Part shown: positions 35,631-45,519 of the stretch, in pieces | Layout of the letters: every line of letters starts with the position of its first letter | Numbering within the stretch: position 1 is the first letter of the stretch | Source: Candidatus Pantoea varia | GTDB lineage: Bacteria; Pseudomonadota; Gammaproteobacteria; Enterobacterales; Enterobacteriaceae | NCBI RefSeq assembly: GCF_900115075.1 | Contig: NZ_FOVG01000006.1 | Span: forward strand, 167,931-231,930 | Reading direction: 5' to 3' | DNA length: 64,000 bases | The notes under the pieces: generated by a model | Databases searched by the model: none | Seen by the model: only the letters and a program-made list of their open reading frames with translations | Told to the model about the DNA's origin: nothing | Translations under genes and position numbers: made by a program

Positions 35631-35797
35631 ACTCTTATCATTCGCTATGAATCGCGCTAAGTCGATGGTGCTAAAGCGTTTTCTGACCCTTTCCCTGGCC
35701 CTTCAACGCATCGGATGCACGCATTGCCGCACGCCATCATTGAACCGTGTCGCCGATTACCGGAAAATGCCGGGCTGATAAATATGGGATACCGGTT

Positions 35798-36040
35798 ATG
35801 AATAACCCTTTTGAGACGTTGATCGTGCCTGGCGGCATTTTGCTACTGGGTTTTCTCTCGGCGCTGCTGCTGCCCGCGCCCGCCTTTAGCGTGACGGTGG
35901 CGCAGCATCTGTTGCAGATGTTCCATTTACAGGATCTGAATCAGCTCTACACGGTGGTGTTTTGCGTCTGGTTTTTGCTAATGGGCACACTGGAGTTTTT
36001 TGTTATCCGCTTTGTCTGGCGTCGCTGGTTCAGGGGCTGA
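35798..36040 (+). CDS. Small inner-membrane protein of unknown function
   Basis: 80 residues with two hydrophobic helices (about 8-28 and 48-70) joined by a loop VAQHLLQMFHLQDLNQLY and ending in a basic tail WRRWFRG. I recall similar short proteins (…LETL…GILLL…FLSCLLLPAPA…) in other enterobacteria but cannot give a reliable name. The ATG at 35798 (MNNPFETL) is preferred to an in-frame codon 17 residues earlier, although its ribosome-binding site is weak. Its end overlaps the convergent MocR gene by 11 bp. Confidence 0.65.
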   Translation: MNNPFETLIVPGGILLLGFLSALLLPAPAFSVTVAQHLLQMFHLQDLNQLYTVVFCVWFLLMGTLEFFVIRFVWRRWFRG

Positions 36041-37466
36041 CCGCCTGCGCATCGACCAGCGCTCTTAGCCGTTCGGCGCTGCGCGCGTAACCTTCACGCG
36101 GCAGATGTGCCGCACCCAGCACCAGACCCGCACCGCGCTGATCGGCCTGCTGATACCAGATCGACAGCGGCGAGGGGGCCATGCCCCACTCCACCGCCTG
36201 CTGCGCAATGGCCTCATCCGGCGTACCGGCGGGTAAGCGGACAATCACCGCCAGCCCGGCGCGTTGCAGGTCGGGAAAGTGAGGATGGAGCGCCGCGATC
36301 ATCTGTTCCAGTCGCTCATGATAGACGCGCTTCATGCGCCGCAGATGCCGCATAAAGTGTCCGTCCCGCAGAAACTCCGCCACCGCGTTGTGCAGCAATC
36401 CTGAGGACGCAGGCGAAAGCAACGCGCAGACCTCGCCGAAGCGCGCCGTCAGCGCGGACGGAACCACCATAAAACCGAGCCGCAGTTGCGGCGTCAGCGC
36501 CTTGCTGAAGGTGCCGATGTGCAACACCCGCCCCTCGCTGTCGAGCGCTGCGAGTGCCGGAGCCGCGCGGTTACCGGGCTGAAGCTCTCCGAGATAGTCA
36601 TCTTCGATTATCCAGCGCTGCTCCCGGCTGGCCCAGTTCAGCAACTCATGGCGGCGCGCGAGGCTCATCGTCATGCCAAGCGGTGCCTGCTGTCCCGGCG
36701 TGACCAGCGCGAAAGCGGCCTCCGGTGCGCGGGCAATCCCGGCCTCCACCTGCAACCCTTCAGCATCAACCGGCACGGCAAACGGCGTGACACGCAGCGC
36801 TTCAACCGCGCGACGTGCCACCCAGAATCCAGGATCTTCCAGCCAGGCCGTTTTGCCCTGAAAGTCCATCGCCAGCCCAATCAGACCCATCGCGCCTGCA
36901 TAGCCGCTGGTAATAATGATCTGGTCCGCCTGACAGCGCAGGCCGCGCGCCACCGCCAGGTAGGCCACCAGCGCCTGACGCAGCGCTAAGCTACCGCGCG
37001 GATCGGGATAGCTGGCCGGTCTGCTGACCTGCATGCGCGCCTGACGCTGCAGGATGCGCAGCCAGACTTTTGCCGGGAACGCATCGCTGGCCGGAATGCC
37101 CATCTGAAAGGTCAGCGGTGCCGCGTCATATTCTTCAATGCCTTCCAGCAGCAGACGTTCAGTATTGGCGCCGGCCGGTTTTAACGGCGGTAATGTGCTG
37201 ACAAAGGTGCCCGCCGCGCCTCTGGCCTGCAGAAACTGACCATCAACCAGCATGTCATAGCTGGCACGAACGGTGCCGCGCGCCACGCCGAGCTGCGCCG
37301 CCAGATCGCGGCAGGAGGGCAGACGCGCGCCGGGTCGTAAACGCCCTTCACCAATCGCCTGTTCAATCAACTGGCGCAGCTGTTCGCTGAGGCCACGTGA
37401 TGTTCCGCGCTGCAGTGTCAGCGTAGAAAGCGGCGATGGACCAGTCAGACTCTCATTTTTTGGCAC
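36030..37466 (-). CDS. MocR-type GntR regulator with aminotransferase domain
   Basis: 478 residues. An N-terminal GntR winged helix (LSEQLRQLIEQAIGEGRLRPGARLPSCRDLA, then GVARGTVRASYDMLVDGQF) is joined to a class I aminotransferase-like domain from about residue 115. The PLP lysine is in GTFSKALTPQLRLGF. Translation starts at GTG 37466 with GGAG upstream. It is head to head (57 bp) with an AhpD-like gene, which it most likely controls; MocR proteins usually respond to PLP or amino compounds. Confidence 0.92.
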   Translation of the reverse strand: MPKNESLTGPSPLSTLTLQRGTSRGLSEQLRQLIEQAIGEGRLRPGARLPSCRDLAAQLGVARGTVRASYDMLVDGQFLQARGAAGTFVSTLPPLKPAGANTERLLLEGIEEYDAAPLTFQMGIPASDAFPAKVWLRILQRQARMQVSRPASYPDPRGSLALRQALVAYLAVARGLRCQADQIIITSGYAGAMGLIGLAMDFQGKTAWLEDPGFWVARRAVEALRVTPFAVPVDAEGLQVEAGIARAPEAAFALVTPGQQAPLGMTMSLARRHELLNWASREQRWIIEDDYLGELQPGNRAAPALAALDSEGRVLHIGTFSKALTPQLRLGFMVVPSALTARFGEVCALLSPASSGLLHNAVAEFLRDGHFMRHLRRMKRVYHERLEQMIAALHPHFPDLQRAGLAVIVRLPAGTPDEAIAQQAVEWGMAPSPLSIWYQQADQRGAGLVLGAAHLPREGYARSAERLRALVDAQAVSP

Positions 37467-37523
37467 TTTATCTGCTCCATTGAAAGGCCGAAAATCGCCT
37501 CATCAATCCCAGGAGGCAATAAG

Positions 37524-37979
37524 ATGAGCGAACGTATCGATTTTCACAGTGCAGCACCGGCAGGCATGAAAGCGCTGGGCGGCGTATACAGTTATCTGGC
37601 GCAAACCGATCTGCCGCTCACTTTACTGGAACTGCTGTTCCTGCGCATATCCCAGATTAACGGCTGCGCCTACTGCATTGATATGCATACCAAAGAGCTG
37701 AATAAATCGGGTATGAGTTGGGATAAGATCGTACTGACATCGGTCTGGCATGAATCTGGCACGCTGTTCAGTGATAAAGAGAAGACAGCCCTGCACTGGG
37801 CTGAATGCCTGACGCTGATTGCTCAGCAGGGCGCGCCAGACGATTGCTATAACGCACTGACAGCCCACTTTAGTGAAAAGGAGATTGTCGACCTGAACAT
37901 CGCGATTGGTCTGATGAACACCTATAACCGCATGGCGATAAGTCTGAAAAAGCGACCTGCCAGCGCGAATCAGTCATAA
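37524..37979 (+). CDS. AhpD/carboxymuconolactone decarboxylase-like protein
   Basis: 151 residues of the CMD fold. The redox-type motif reads NGCAYCIDMHTKELNKSG (about 50-67): CxxC followed by the conserved His, as in AhpD-like alkylhydroperoxidases. The N-terminal MKALGGVYSYLAQTDL and the EKTALHWAECLTL helix are typical. GGAGG precedes the ATG. Gene pairs of this family with a divergent MocR regulator are common, suggesting induction by a specific compound, but the substrate is not known. Confidence 0.88.
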   Translation: MSERIDFHSAAPAGMKALGGVYSYLAQTDLPLTLLELLFLRISQINGCAYCIDMHTKELNKSGMSWDKIVLTSVWHESGTLFSDKEKTALHWAECLTLIAQQGAPDDCYNALTAHFSEKEIVDLNIAIGLMNTYNRMAISLKKRPASANQS

Positions 37980-37990
37980 GTGAATCCGCT

Positions 37991-38015
37991 GCGTGCGCTG
38001 CTGCGCACGCATTTT
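37991..38015 (+). terminator. Terminator after the AhpD-like gene
   Basis: An 8-bp stem GCGTGCGC/GCGCACGC with a TGCT loop followed by ATTTTC, 12 nt past the stop. Confidence 0.7.
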
Positions 38016-38490
38016 CAGACTCACAAAAATGTAACATTATTTTTACACGAGCGGCGGTTCAGGCTCTCTTACACCGATTCCTGTTATTCCTTACTGCATA
38101 ATAAATCGCTAGATTTCAGCTAATTAAATAATTCCGTACTGTTCACATCCTTTCCGGTACTGCACCAGCATGGGGCTTTTCCGCAACATGACTTTTTAGT
38201 TAACTCACTGACTTAACTCTAAAAAACCGCTAATACGCCACTAGCCGTGATGATTAATTCTTATGCTGAATCATTTCTGCATTTAAAAAATAAACTAATG
38301 TTTAATTCAGATGCGAGAATGTTATATTCAGATGACTAAGCATAACGATCAGTTAACGCGTTATCACCGCTTTAACCCTATACCTGAGACTTAACCTTTG
38401 TGAAATAGCGCAACGCGCTCGTAAGAAGCGTGACTATTTCGCCTGCGAAACTGTTGGGCTTCAGGTCAACAGAAGAGGAGATGTCGCCTC
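38016..38490. other. Long AT-rich control region upstream of mqo
   Basis: This gap of about 470 bp is much richer in A/T than its surroundings and holds no gene I can support. It contains spaced TTAAC repeats (for example TTAACTCACTGACTTAAC near 38200) that could be ArcA-type sites, as expected for a respiratory gene. GAGGAG lies 10 nt before the mqo ATG. Confidence 0.4.
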
Positions 38491-40107
38491 ATGAGCAATT
38501 CAGCTGTAAACCTTGCGCTCGCGATGAGTGCCATGGCAAAAGACACCACTACTACCGCGCAGGAGCGCAAAGACGTTGATGTGCTGCTGATTGGTGCTGG
38601 TGTGATGAGCGCTACCCTCGGTGCATGGCTGCAGGACTTAGAGCCAGACTGGTCCATCGAAATGGTGGAGCGGCTCGATAGCGTGGCCGAAGAGTCATCC
38701 AACGGCTGGAATAACGCGGGCACCGGTCATGCGGCGCTGGCGGAGCTGAACTATACGCCTCAGCAGGCGGATGGCAGCATCGACATCTCCAAAGCGGTAA
38801 CGATCAATGAATCGTTCCAGATTTCCCGCCAGTTCTGGGCTTATCAGGTTCAGAAAGGCAATCTGCGCAACCCTAAAAGCTTTATTCACAGTACGCCGCA
38901 CATGAGCTTTGTCTGGGGCGACGACAATGTCGACTTCCTGCGCAAGCGCTTCCAGGCACTGCAAAAAAGCACCCTGTTCCGTGGCATGGCCTACTCCGAA
39001 GATCCGCAGCAGATTGCTCGCTGGATCCCGCTGGTGATGAATGGCCGTGACCGCCGCCAGAAAGTGGCTGCGACCTGGACAGAGATGGGCACCGATGTGA
39101 ACTTCGGTGAAATCACTCGTCAGTTGATCGCCGCGTTAGAGAAGAAAGAGAATTTCCAGCTGCGTCTGCGTCAGGAAGTGCGTGAGCTGAAGCAGCTGGC
39201 CGATGGTCGCTGGCAGGTGACACTGCAGTGTCTGAACAGCGGCACACGTCGCACGCTGACCGCGGGCAAAATATTTATCGGTGCAGGTGGTGCGGCGTTA
39301 CCGCTGCTGCAGAAGGCCGGTATCCCGGAAGCCAACGGTTACGCCGGTTTCCCGGTGGGCGGTTCGTTCCTGGTCACGGAGAACCCACAGGTCGTCGCGC
39401 AGCACATGGCCAAGGTCTACGGCAAAGCCAGCGTCGGTGCACCGCCGATGTCCGTGCCGCACGTTGACACCCGCGTGCTGGATGGCAAGCAGGTGCTGCT
39501 GTTTGGCCCGTTCGCCACCTTCTCGACCCGATTCCTGAAGCAGGGTTCGCTGATGGATATGTTCACCTCGCTGAACAGCAGCAATATGCTGCCGATGGTT
39601 AAAGTGGGACTGAAAAGTTTTGATCTGGTGAAATACCTGATGGATCAGGTGCTGCAAAGCGATCGCGACCGGATGGACGCGCTGCGTGCTTATGTGCCGC
39701 AGGCGAAGCAGGAGGACTGGCGCCTTGTCACAGCCGGTCAGCGTGTGCAGATCATCAAGAAAGATGAGAAAGAGGGTGCGGTATTACGTCTGGGCACTGA
39801 AGTGGTCGCTTCACAGGATGGCACGATTTCAGCTCTGCTGGGTGCGTCGCCGGGCGCGTCTACGTCTGCCCCCATCATGCTGGAGCTACTGCACAAGGTC
39901 TGTCCTGAGCAGATGGCTTCGCCGGAATGGCAGAACAAAATCCGTGCGGTGATCCCCTCCTGGGGTCGTAAGCTAAATGGTGACGTGGCGCTGACAGAGA
40001 AAGTGTTAGCCGAAACCAGCCGTATTCTGCAGCTCGACTACTCGCCGGTCACACCAACGGCGGCTAATGATGAAGGACGGGAAACCGCGTTCGTCGTCGG
40101 CAAGTAA
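38491..40107 (+). CDS. mqo: Malate:quinone oxidoreductase
   Basis: 538 residues. The FAD-binding motif is [17 protein letters not shown] (about 31-47). It is followed by [38 protein letters not shown], the second nucleotide-binding segment [32 protein letters not shown] and the C-terminal [15 protein letters not shown]. This membrane-associated enzyme oxidises L-malate to oxaloacetate and passes electrons to the quinone pool, beside or instead of NAD malate dehydrogenase. The N-terminus is hydrophilic rather than signal-like. It is monocistronic, closed by a terminator at 40127. Confidence 0.96.
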   Translation: MSNSAVNLALAMSAMAKDTTTTAQERKDVDVLLIGAGVMSATLGAWLQDLEPDWSIEMVERLDSVAEESSNGWNNAGTGHAALAELNYTPQQADGSIDISKAVTINESFQISRQFWAYQVQKGNLRNPKSFIHSTPHMSFVWGDDNVDFLRKRFQALQKSTLFRGMAYSEDPQQIARWIPLVMNGRDRRQKVAATWTEMGTDVNFGEITRQLIAALEKKENFQLRLRQEVRELKQLADGRWQVTLQCLNSGTRRTLTAGKIFIGAGGAALPLLQKAGIPEANGYAGFPVGGSFLVTENPQVVAQHMAKVYGKASVGAPPMSVPHVDTRVLDGKQVLLFGPFATFSTRFLKQGSLMDMFTSLNSSNMLPMVKVGLKSFDLVKYLMDQVLQSDRDRMDALRAYVPQAKQEDWRLVTAGQRVQIIKKDEKEGAVLRLGTEVVASQDGTISALLGASPGASTSAPIMLELLHKVCPEQMASPEWQNKIRAVIPSWGRKLNGDVALTEKVLAETSRILQLDYSPVTPTAANDEGRETAFVVGK

Positions 40108-40126
40108 TTCAGCGCCGCTGATAAAG

Positions 40127-40153
40127 AGGCTCCGCACGGCGGGGCCTTTTTTA
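40127..40153 (+). terminator. mqo terminator
   Basis: A 9-bp stem AGGCTCCGC/GCGGGGCCT (one G-U pair) with an ACG loop is followed by seven T with little interruption. Confidence 0.85.
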
Positions 40154-40233
40154 TTGGGCGGTAGCCTGGTCGTACCGGGGAATCTCTATTAGGGTTAAGT
40201 CATCTTTTAGCTGAACGATCAGGAGGAACCCGC

Positions 40234-42618
40234 ATGTCTTACTCCCCTGCGTCACCCGAATTTACCCTGCTCGACCGCTACTGGCGGGCAGCGAACTACC
40301 TCTCCGTTGGACAAATTTATCTGATGGATAACCCGTTGTTGCGCGAACCACTCATGCCAGAACACATCAAACCGCGCTTGCTGGGTCACTGGGGCACGAC
40401 GCCCGGACTGAATTTTATCTACGCCCACCTCAACCGTGTTATCCGCAAAAAGAACCTGGATATGATCTATATCTGCGGGCCAGGCCATGGCGGCCCCGGC
40501 ATGGTGGCGAATACCTGGCTGGAGGGCAGCTACAGCGAAATTTATCCGCACATCTCGCAGGATGCGGCGGGCATGCAGCGCCTGTTTAAACAGTTCTCCT
40601 TTCCTGGCGGCATTCCCAGCCACGCGGCACCGGAAACGCCGGGCTCAATTAATGAAGGCGGAGAGCTGGGCTATTCGCTCTCTCATGCCTTTGGTGCGGC
40701 TTTCGATAATCCCGATCTGGTGGTGCCGTGCGTGATTGGCGACGGCGAAGCGGAGACCGGGCCGCTGGCTTCCAGCTGGCACGGCATCAAATTCCTCAAT
40801 CCTGAACGTGACGGCGCGGTGCTGCCGATTCTGCATCTTAACGGCTATAAGATTGCTAACCCGACGCTACTGGGTCGAAGCAGCGATGAGGATCTGCACC
40901 AGCTATTCAGCGGCTATGGCTATGAGCCGATATTCGTCTGCGGGCATGAGCCGGAAAAAATGCATCCGCTGATGGCGGAGGCACTGGATAACGCCTTCAG
41001 TAAGATCGCTGCGTATCAGCGTGAGGCGCGCAGCGGCAACGCCAGCACCGACGTGCCGCGCTGGCCGATGATTATCCTGCGTAGCCCTAAAGGCTGGACC
41101 GGCCCTGAAACGGTCGACGGCAAGAAAGTAGAGGATTTCTGGCGGGCGCATCAGGTGCCGGTCGCGGCCTGTCGTGAAGATGAAGGTCATCGCCAGATCC
41201 TTGAAACGTGGATGCGCAGCTATCAGCCCGACGATCTGTTTGATGAACAGGGTCGCCTGAAGCCGGAACTGCAGGCGCTGGCACCGGAAGGCGATAAACG
41301 CATGGGCGCTTCGCCTTATGCTAATGGTGGCCTGCTGCGCCGTGAGCTGGATGCACCCGGCATTGCGGAGTTTGCCTGCGATGTCAGCGAGCCAGGCACC
41401 CAGATGGCGCAGGCCACTGAGCATCTGGGTCGCTATCTCAGCGTACTGTTCCAGCGTAACCGCGATAATTTCCGCCTGTTTGGCCCGGATGAAACCGCCT
41501 CTAACCGTCTGACGCCGGTCTTTGACGTGACCAGCCGCACCTGGCTGGAACGCATCGAGCCGTACGATGAGCAGCTGGCGCGGGATGGCAGGGTGATGGA
41601 AATCCTCAGTGAGCATCAGTGTCAGGGCTGGCTTGAAGGCTATCTGCTGACCGGCCGCCACGGGCTGTTCAACTGCTATGAAGCTTTTATCCACATCGTC
41701 GATTCGATGTTTAACCAGCACGCCAAGTGGCTGAAAGTGTCGCGCAAGCTGGGCTGGCGTAAACCGATTTCGTCGCTGAATTACCTGCTCTCTTCGCACG
41801 TCTGGCGTCAGGACCACAATGGCTACAGCCATCAGGATCCGGGCTTTATCGATCATGTCGCCAACAAGAAAGCGGACATCGTGCGCATCTATCTGCCGCC
41901 CGATGCCAATACGCTGCTGTGGGTGGGCGATCACTGTCTGCGCACCTGGGACCGGATCAATGTGATTGTGGCAGGCAAACAGCCTGCGCCGCAGTGGCTG
42001 GATATGGCCAGTGCCGTGACGCATTGTGAAGCAGGCATGGGAGAATGGCGCTGGGCGGGCACCACGCCGGAACATGACCAGCCAGATGTGGTGATGGCCT
42101 GCGCCGGTGATGTGCCAACCATGGAGACGATGGCGGCGGTGGATCTGCTGCGCGGTATGCTGCCCGAACTGCGCATCCGCGTGGTGAACGTGGTCGATCT
42201 GCTGGCACTGCAGCCGGAAGATCAGCATCCGCATGGTAAATCTGATGCGGAGTTCGACGCGCTGTTTACCCAGGATAAACCGGTGATTTTTGCTTTCCAC
42301 GGCTATCCGACGCTGATACATCGCCTGACCTATTCCCGAACCAACCACCGCAACTTCCATGTGCGCGGCTTTAATGAAGAGGGAACCACCACCACGCCAT
42401 TCGATATGACGGTGCTGAACGAGCTTGACCGCTATCATCTGGCGCAGGAGGCGATTCTGCGTGTGCCGGGCCTGGCCGATGCGCATCCTGAGCTGCTGGA
42501 GGATTTACAGCAGCGTCTGGCGGAACATCATCGCTATGTCCGTGAGCATGGCGAAGATTTGCCGGAGGTGCAGAGCTGGAAATGGCCGTCGGCCACCGCA
42601 CCGGGTGCGCCCGATTAA
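40234..42618 (+). CDS. xfp: Phosphoketolase (xylulose-5-P/fructose-6-P)
   Basis: 794 residues of the thiamine-diphosphate phosphoketolase family. Landmarks are [72 protein letters not shown], and the TPP-binding [18 protein letters not shown]; later [14 protein letters not shown] and the C-terminal [14 protein letters not shown]. It cleaves xylulose-5-P (and perhaps fructose-6-P) with phosphate to acetyl phosphate and a shorter sugar phosphate, a carbon-saving shunt absent from E. coli K-12. GGAGG precedes the ATG. It stands alone after mqo and converges on a LysE-type gene, sharing a TTAA stop overlap. Confidence 0.96.
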   Translation: MSYSPASPEFTLLDRYWRAANYLSVGQIYLMDNPLLREPLMPEHIKPRLLGHWGTTPGLNFIYAHLNRVIRKKNLDMIYICGPGHGGPGMVANTWLEGSYSEIYPHISQDAAGMQRLFKQFSFPGGIPSHAAPETPGSINEGGELGYSLSHAFGAAFDNPDLVVPCVIGDGEAETGPLASSWHGIKFLNPERDGAVLPILHLNGYKIANPTLLGRSSDEDLHQLFSGYGYEPIFVCGHEPEKMHPLMAEALDNAFSKIAAYQREARSGNASTDVPRWPMIILRSPKGWTGPETVDGKKVEDFWRAHQVPVAACREDEGHRQILETWMRSYQPDDLFDEQGRLKPELQALAPEGDKRMGASPYANGGLLRRELDAPGIAEFACDVSEPGTQMAQATEHLGRYLSVLFQRNRDNFRLFGPDETASNRLTPVFDVTSRTWLERIEPYDEQLARDGRVMEILSEHQCQGWLEGYLLTGRHGLFNCYEAFIHIVDSMFNQHAKWLKVSRKLGWRKPISSLNYLLSSHVWRQDHNGYSHQDPGFIDHVANKKADIVRIYLPPDANTLLWVGDHCLRTWDRINVIVAGKQPAPQWLDMASAVTHCEAGMGEWRWAGTTPEHDQPDVVMACAGDVPTMETMAAVDLLRGMLPELRIRVVNVVDLLALQPEDQHPHGKSDAEFDALFTQDKPVIFAFHGYPTLIHRLTYSRTNHRNFHVRGFNEEGTTTTPFDMTVLNELDRYHLAQEAILRVPGLADAHPELLEDLQQRLAEHHRYVREHGEDLPEVQSWKWPSATAPGAPD

Positions 42619-43202
42619 GCGGCCAGCAAGGCGTCGGTCAGCATCCAGACGGTGGTCGCCACCAGTGACAGCGCCATCAGGCTGTTAAACAGCTGGCGCT
42701 TCCAGGCAATTTGCAGATGGCTGCGCAAGCGATCGCCCAGCGCAGCCCAGATCAGGATGCAGGGCAGATTGAGCAGCATAAAGCCGATCATCACCGTCAG
42801 GACGCCGCTGCTGCCGCTGTAGAGCAGCGCGACGTTGGTGGCCATCAGCCAGGCCTTAGGATTGATTGCCTGGAAGCAGGCACCGCCCACTATCGTCATT
42901 GGCTGTGGACGGGTGCGCGCTTCGGGTGCGGCAGCGCGAAAAATTTTCCAGGATAACCACATCAGATAGGTACAGCCTGCCAGCGTCAGCGGCAGGCGAA
43001 TCGCTGCCATCCAGTGCAATAACACCTCCAGCGCCATCCCGGCAATCACCGTCTGTAGCGCACAGCCCACCAGAATACCGAACACCATTGGCAGGGTGCG
43101 CCGCATGCCAAAATTTACCCCGGAGGTCGCCAGCAACAGGTTGTTCGGGCCTGGCGTAATCGACATCACGGTAACGTAGCTGAAGAAAGAGGGATCGAGC
43201 AT
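42615..43202 (-). CDS. LysE/RhtB-family amino-acid exporter
   Basis: 195 residues with five to six helices. The family signature [30 protein letters not shown] is near the start, with [13 protein letters not shown] and the conserved [15 protein letters not shown] in the middle. Such proteins export amino acids or related compounds. AGGAG precedes the ATG. It is divergent (134 bp) from a MocR-type regulator whose operator-like repeats lie between them, so export is probably induced by an amino compound. Confidence 0.9.
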   Translation of the reverse strand: MLDPSFFSYVTVMSITPGPNNLLLATSGVNFGMRRTLPMVFGILVGCALQTVIAGMALEVLLHWMAAIRLPLTLAGCTYLMWLSWKIFRAAAPEARTRPQPMTIVGGACFQAINPKAWLMATNVALLYSGSSGVLTVMIGFMLLNLPCILIWAALGDRLRSHLQIAWKRQLFNSLMALSLVATTVWMLTDALLAA

Positions 43203-43252
43203 GGTGGCTCTCCTGAAAGTGGACAGAGTTCTATGCTACGGTGGGGAAAGAG

Positions 43253-43294
43253 ATGGTAACAGTGACACAAAATCACTATTGTTATGGTTACAGT
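43253..43294. promoter_or_regulatory. Paired direct repeats, candidate MocR operator
   Basis: ATGGTAACAGT (43253-43263) and ATGGTTACAGT (43284-43294) are direct repeats with one mismatch, 31 bp apart (about three helical turns). They sit in the divergent LysE/MocR control region; TTGTTA elements surround them. MocR dimers commonly bind spaced direct repeats. Confidence 0.5.
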
Positions 43295-43336
43295 TATTGT
43301 TAACAGCAATTGTACCCATCCAATCCGGAGGCTACT

Positions 43337-44824
43337 GTGTCCCTTGCTCCCACTTCCGATCAGCCGCTCTATCAGCAGCTGGCAGACAGCTTCGCTGAAG
43401 CCATCCATCAGGGCACGCTGAAACCTGGTAAACGCCTGCCGGCAATCCGCCGCGTTGCCCAGTCACATCAGGTCAGCGTTAATACGGTGCTGAATGCCTG
43501 GCAGATGCTGGAAGATCGCGGGCTGATAGAGGCGCGTCCGCAGTCGGGCTATTACGTGCGCGGCGTGTTGCCCGCCGTCACCCGTCACGGTCAGCATAAG
43601 ACCCGGGTGCGCGACCCGAGCAGCAGCAAGCTCGACCTGATTGATAAGGTATTTGCGGCGCAGAATCATCCCGACTACACCAATATCTCGCTGGCCTGCC
43701 CGCAGGACAGCGAGCTTTTCCCGGCGGCGCGCATCGCCCGGATTACCGCCTCATTGTTGCGTCGTGATCCCAACATGATCGGGCGCTATGCGCTTCCGCC
43801 CGGAAGTGAGCGCTTACGGGAGGAGATAGCGCGACGGGCGCTGCACGCTGGACAGACCCTCACCGCCGATGAAATCACCCTGACCCACGGCTGCATGGAG
43901 GCGCTTCAGCTGGCGCTTCGTGCCGTCACGCAGCCCGGCGACTGCGTCGGGCTGGAGTCGCCGACCTACTTCTTCCTCTTCCCGCTGCTGGCCTCGCTGG
44001 GCCTGAAGGCGCTGGAAATTCCCACCGATCCGCAGCATGGGCTGTCACTGGATGCGCTGGAGATGCTGCTGCAGGAGCAGCGTATCAAGGCACTGATTGC
44101 GATGCCGAGTGCGCAGAACCCGCTGGGCTGCGGCATGTCGCTGGAGAATAAGAAGCGGCTGGCGAAGTTAGTGAACACTTACCACGTTCCGCTGATAGAA
44201 GATGGGCTGTATGACGAATTGCAGTTCGACTGGCCGCTCTCACCCGCCGTGAAAGCCTTTGATCGCGATGGCTGGGTGATTTACTGCACCAGCTTCACCA
44301 AAACCGTGGCACCCGACTTCCGTATTGGCTGGACGGCTGCAGGTCGTTTTCATGATGCGATTGCCCGATTGAAAGCGGTCTCCTCAATGGCCGAATCCGC
44401 CCTGCTCTCGGAAACGCTGGCGGAGTTTCTTGCTTCCGGCGGTTACGACCACCATCTGCGCACGCTGCGCCGTCGCTACGCAGCTAATCTGGATGAGGCG
44501 CGGGGTCTGATCGCCCGCTACTTCCCGGAAGGCACGCGCGCCACGCTGCCGCGCGGTGGCTTCGTTTTCTGGGTCGAGCTACCGGGCGGCGTGAATACCA
44601 CCGAAATGTTTGATCGGCTGCTGCAGGAGCAGATTTGCGTCACGCCTGGCGCGCTCTACTCGCTGAGTGAGCGCTATAACCATGCGCTGCGTCTCTCCTG
44701 CTGCTATCCGTTTGATGCGCGCTATACCCGGGCGATTCAGCGCGCCGGGGAAATGGCCTGTGAACTGGCGGGCGTGCCGTGCGGCGAGGCTCAGGGTGTA
44801 CCGTTACGGCCCCAGACGGTATAG
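43337..44824 (+). CDS. MocR-type GntR regulator with aminotransferase domain
   Basis: 495 residues. A GntR winged helix ([61 protein letters not shown]) precedes an aminotransferase-like domain. The PLP lysine is in [37 protein letters not shown] and the [13 protein letters not shown] segment are typical. Translation starts at GTG 43337, which has GGAGG five bases upstream; an in-frame TTG nine codons earlier has no such signal. It probably controls the divergent LysE-type exporter. Its 3' end overlaps the convergent GST gene by 34 bp. Confidence 0.92.
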   Translation: MSLAPTSDQPLYQQLADSFAEAIHQGTLKPGKRLPAIRRVAQSHQVSVNTVLNAWQMLEDRGLIEARPQSGYYVRGVLPAVTRHGQHKTRVRDPSSSKLDLIDKVFAAQNHPDYTNISLACPQDSELFPAARIARITASLLRRDPNMIGRYALPPGSERLREEIARRALHAGQTLTADEITLTHGCMEALQLALRAVTQPGDCVGLESPTYFFLFPLLASLGLKALEIPTDPQHGLSLDALEMLLQEQRIKALIAMPSAQNPLGCGMSLENKKRLAKLVNTYHVPLIEDGLYDELQFDWPLSPAVKAFDRDGWVIYCTSFTKTVAPDFRIGWTAAGRFHDAIARLKAVSSMAESALLSETLAEFLASGGYDHHLRTLRRRYAANLDEARGLIARYFPEGTRATLPRGGFVFWVELPGGVNTTEMFDRLLQEQICVTPGALYSLSERYNHALRLSCCYPFDARYTRAIQRAGEMACELAGVPCGEAQGVPLRPQTV

Positions 44825-45414
44825 CCGCGACGTTCAGTCAGGCGCTCGTAATAATTACGCACCGCCGGATAGTCTGGGTGTTCGAGCGGCGTTTCAAACC
44901 AGCGGTTCACCGCCAGACCAATCGGAATGTCTGCCAGCGTGAAATTACGTCCGGCAACGTAGCGACCGGTTTTTTCCAGCTGCTGATTGAGAATGCTCAT
45001 AGTGTGCGCCCAGCCTTTGCTGGCCGCGGCCAGCAGACGCGGATCCTGATGAGCCGGGGAGTTTCGCACCAGCGACATAAATGCGTAGCGCCATGAGGTG
45101 TTGAGTTCAGTGGCTTGCCAGTCTATCCACTGATCGACAGGCGCTCGCGTTTGCGGATCATGAGGATAGAGCCACTCGCCGCCATAGGCGTTCGCCAGAT
45201 AGCGCAGAATGGCATTAGATTCCCACATCACAAAGTCATCATCTTTCAGAACTGGCACCATCGCATTTGGATTAAGTGCCATGAATTCCGGCAGGTGGGT
45301 TGAGCGGAAGCCGTCGCCCCACTCCTCGCGCTCAAAATCAAGGTCAAGCTCGTCACACAGCCATAATACTTTGCGCACGTTGATTGAGGAGGCGCGTCCC
45401 AGGATCGTTAGCAT
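44791..45414 (-). CDS. Glutathione S-transferase family protein
   Basis: 207 residues. The N-terminal thioredoxin-like half has [25 protein letters not shown], with the cis-Pro and glutathione-contact segment [23 protein letters not shown] (ES at about 65). The helical half has the [16 protein letters not shown]-capping motif. GGAG precedes the ATG. The substrate is unknown. The last 34 bp lie within the end of the convergent MocR gene. Confidence 0.9.
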   Translation of the reverse strand: MLTILGRASSINVRKVLWLCDELDLDFEREEWGDGFRSTHLPEFMALNPNAMVPVLKDDDFVMWESNAILRYLANAYGGEWLYPHDPQTRAPVDQWIDWQATELNTSWRYAFMSLVRNSPAHQDPRLLAAASKGWAHTMSILNQQLEKTGRYVAGRNFTLADIPIGLAVNRWFETPLEHPDYPAVRNYYERLTERRGYTVWGRNGTP

Positions 45415-45519
45415 TCAGAGTCTCCGGTAAAATCTTTAACTTATTGATAACGCTGTTAGCTGCTATAAGCAATCATCCGGCAGAGAAAAGGCCACACTAA
45501 CCCAGAGCAAGGAGTCACA

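Noticed and set aside
35482..35797. A yybP-ykoY manganese riboswitch before mntP
   Set aside because: The conserved GGGGAGTAGC-type sequences of that class are not visible by eye; only the MntR palindrome is supported.
40903..42486. A 527-codon open frame antisense to phosphoketolase
   Set aside because: It lies wholly inside the well-supported xfp gene, has no ribosome-binding site, and its His/Arg/Gln-rich translation is typical of the shadow strand of GC-rich genes.
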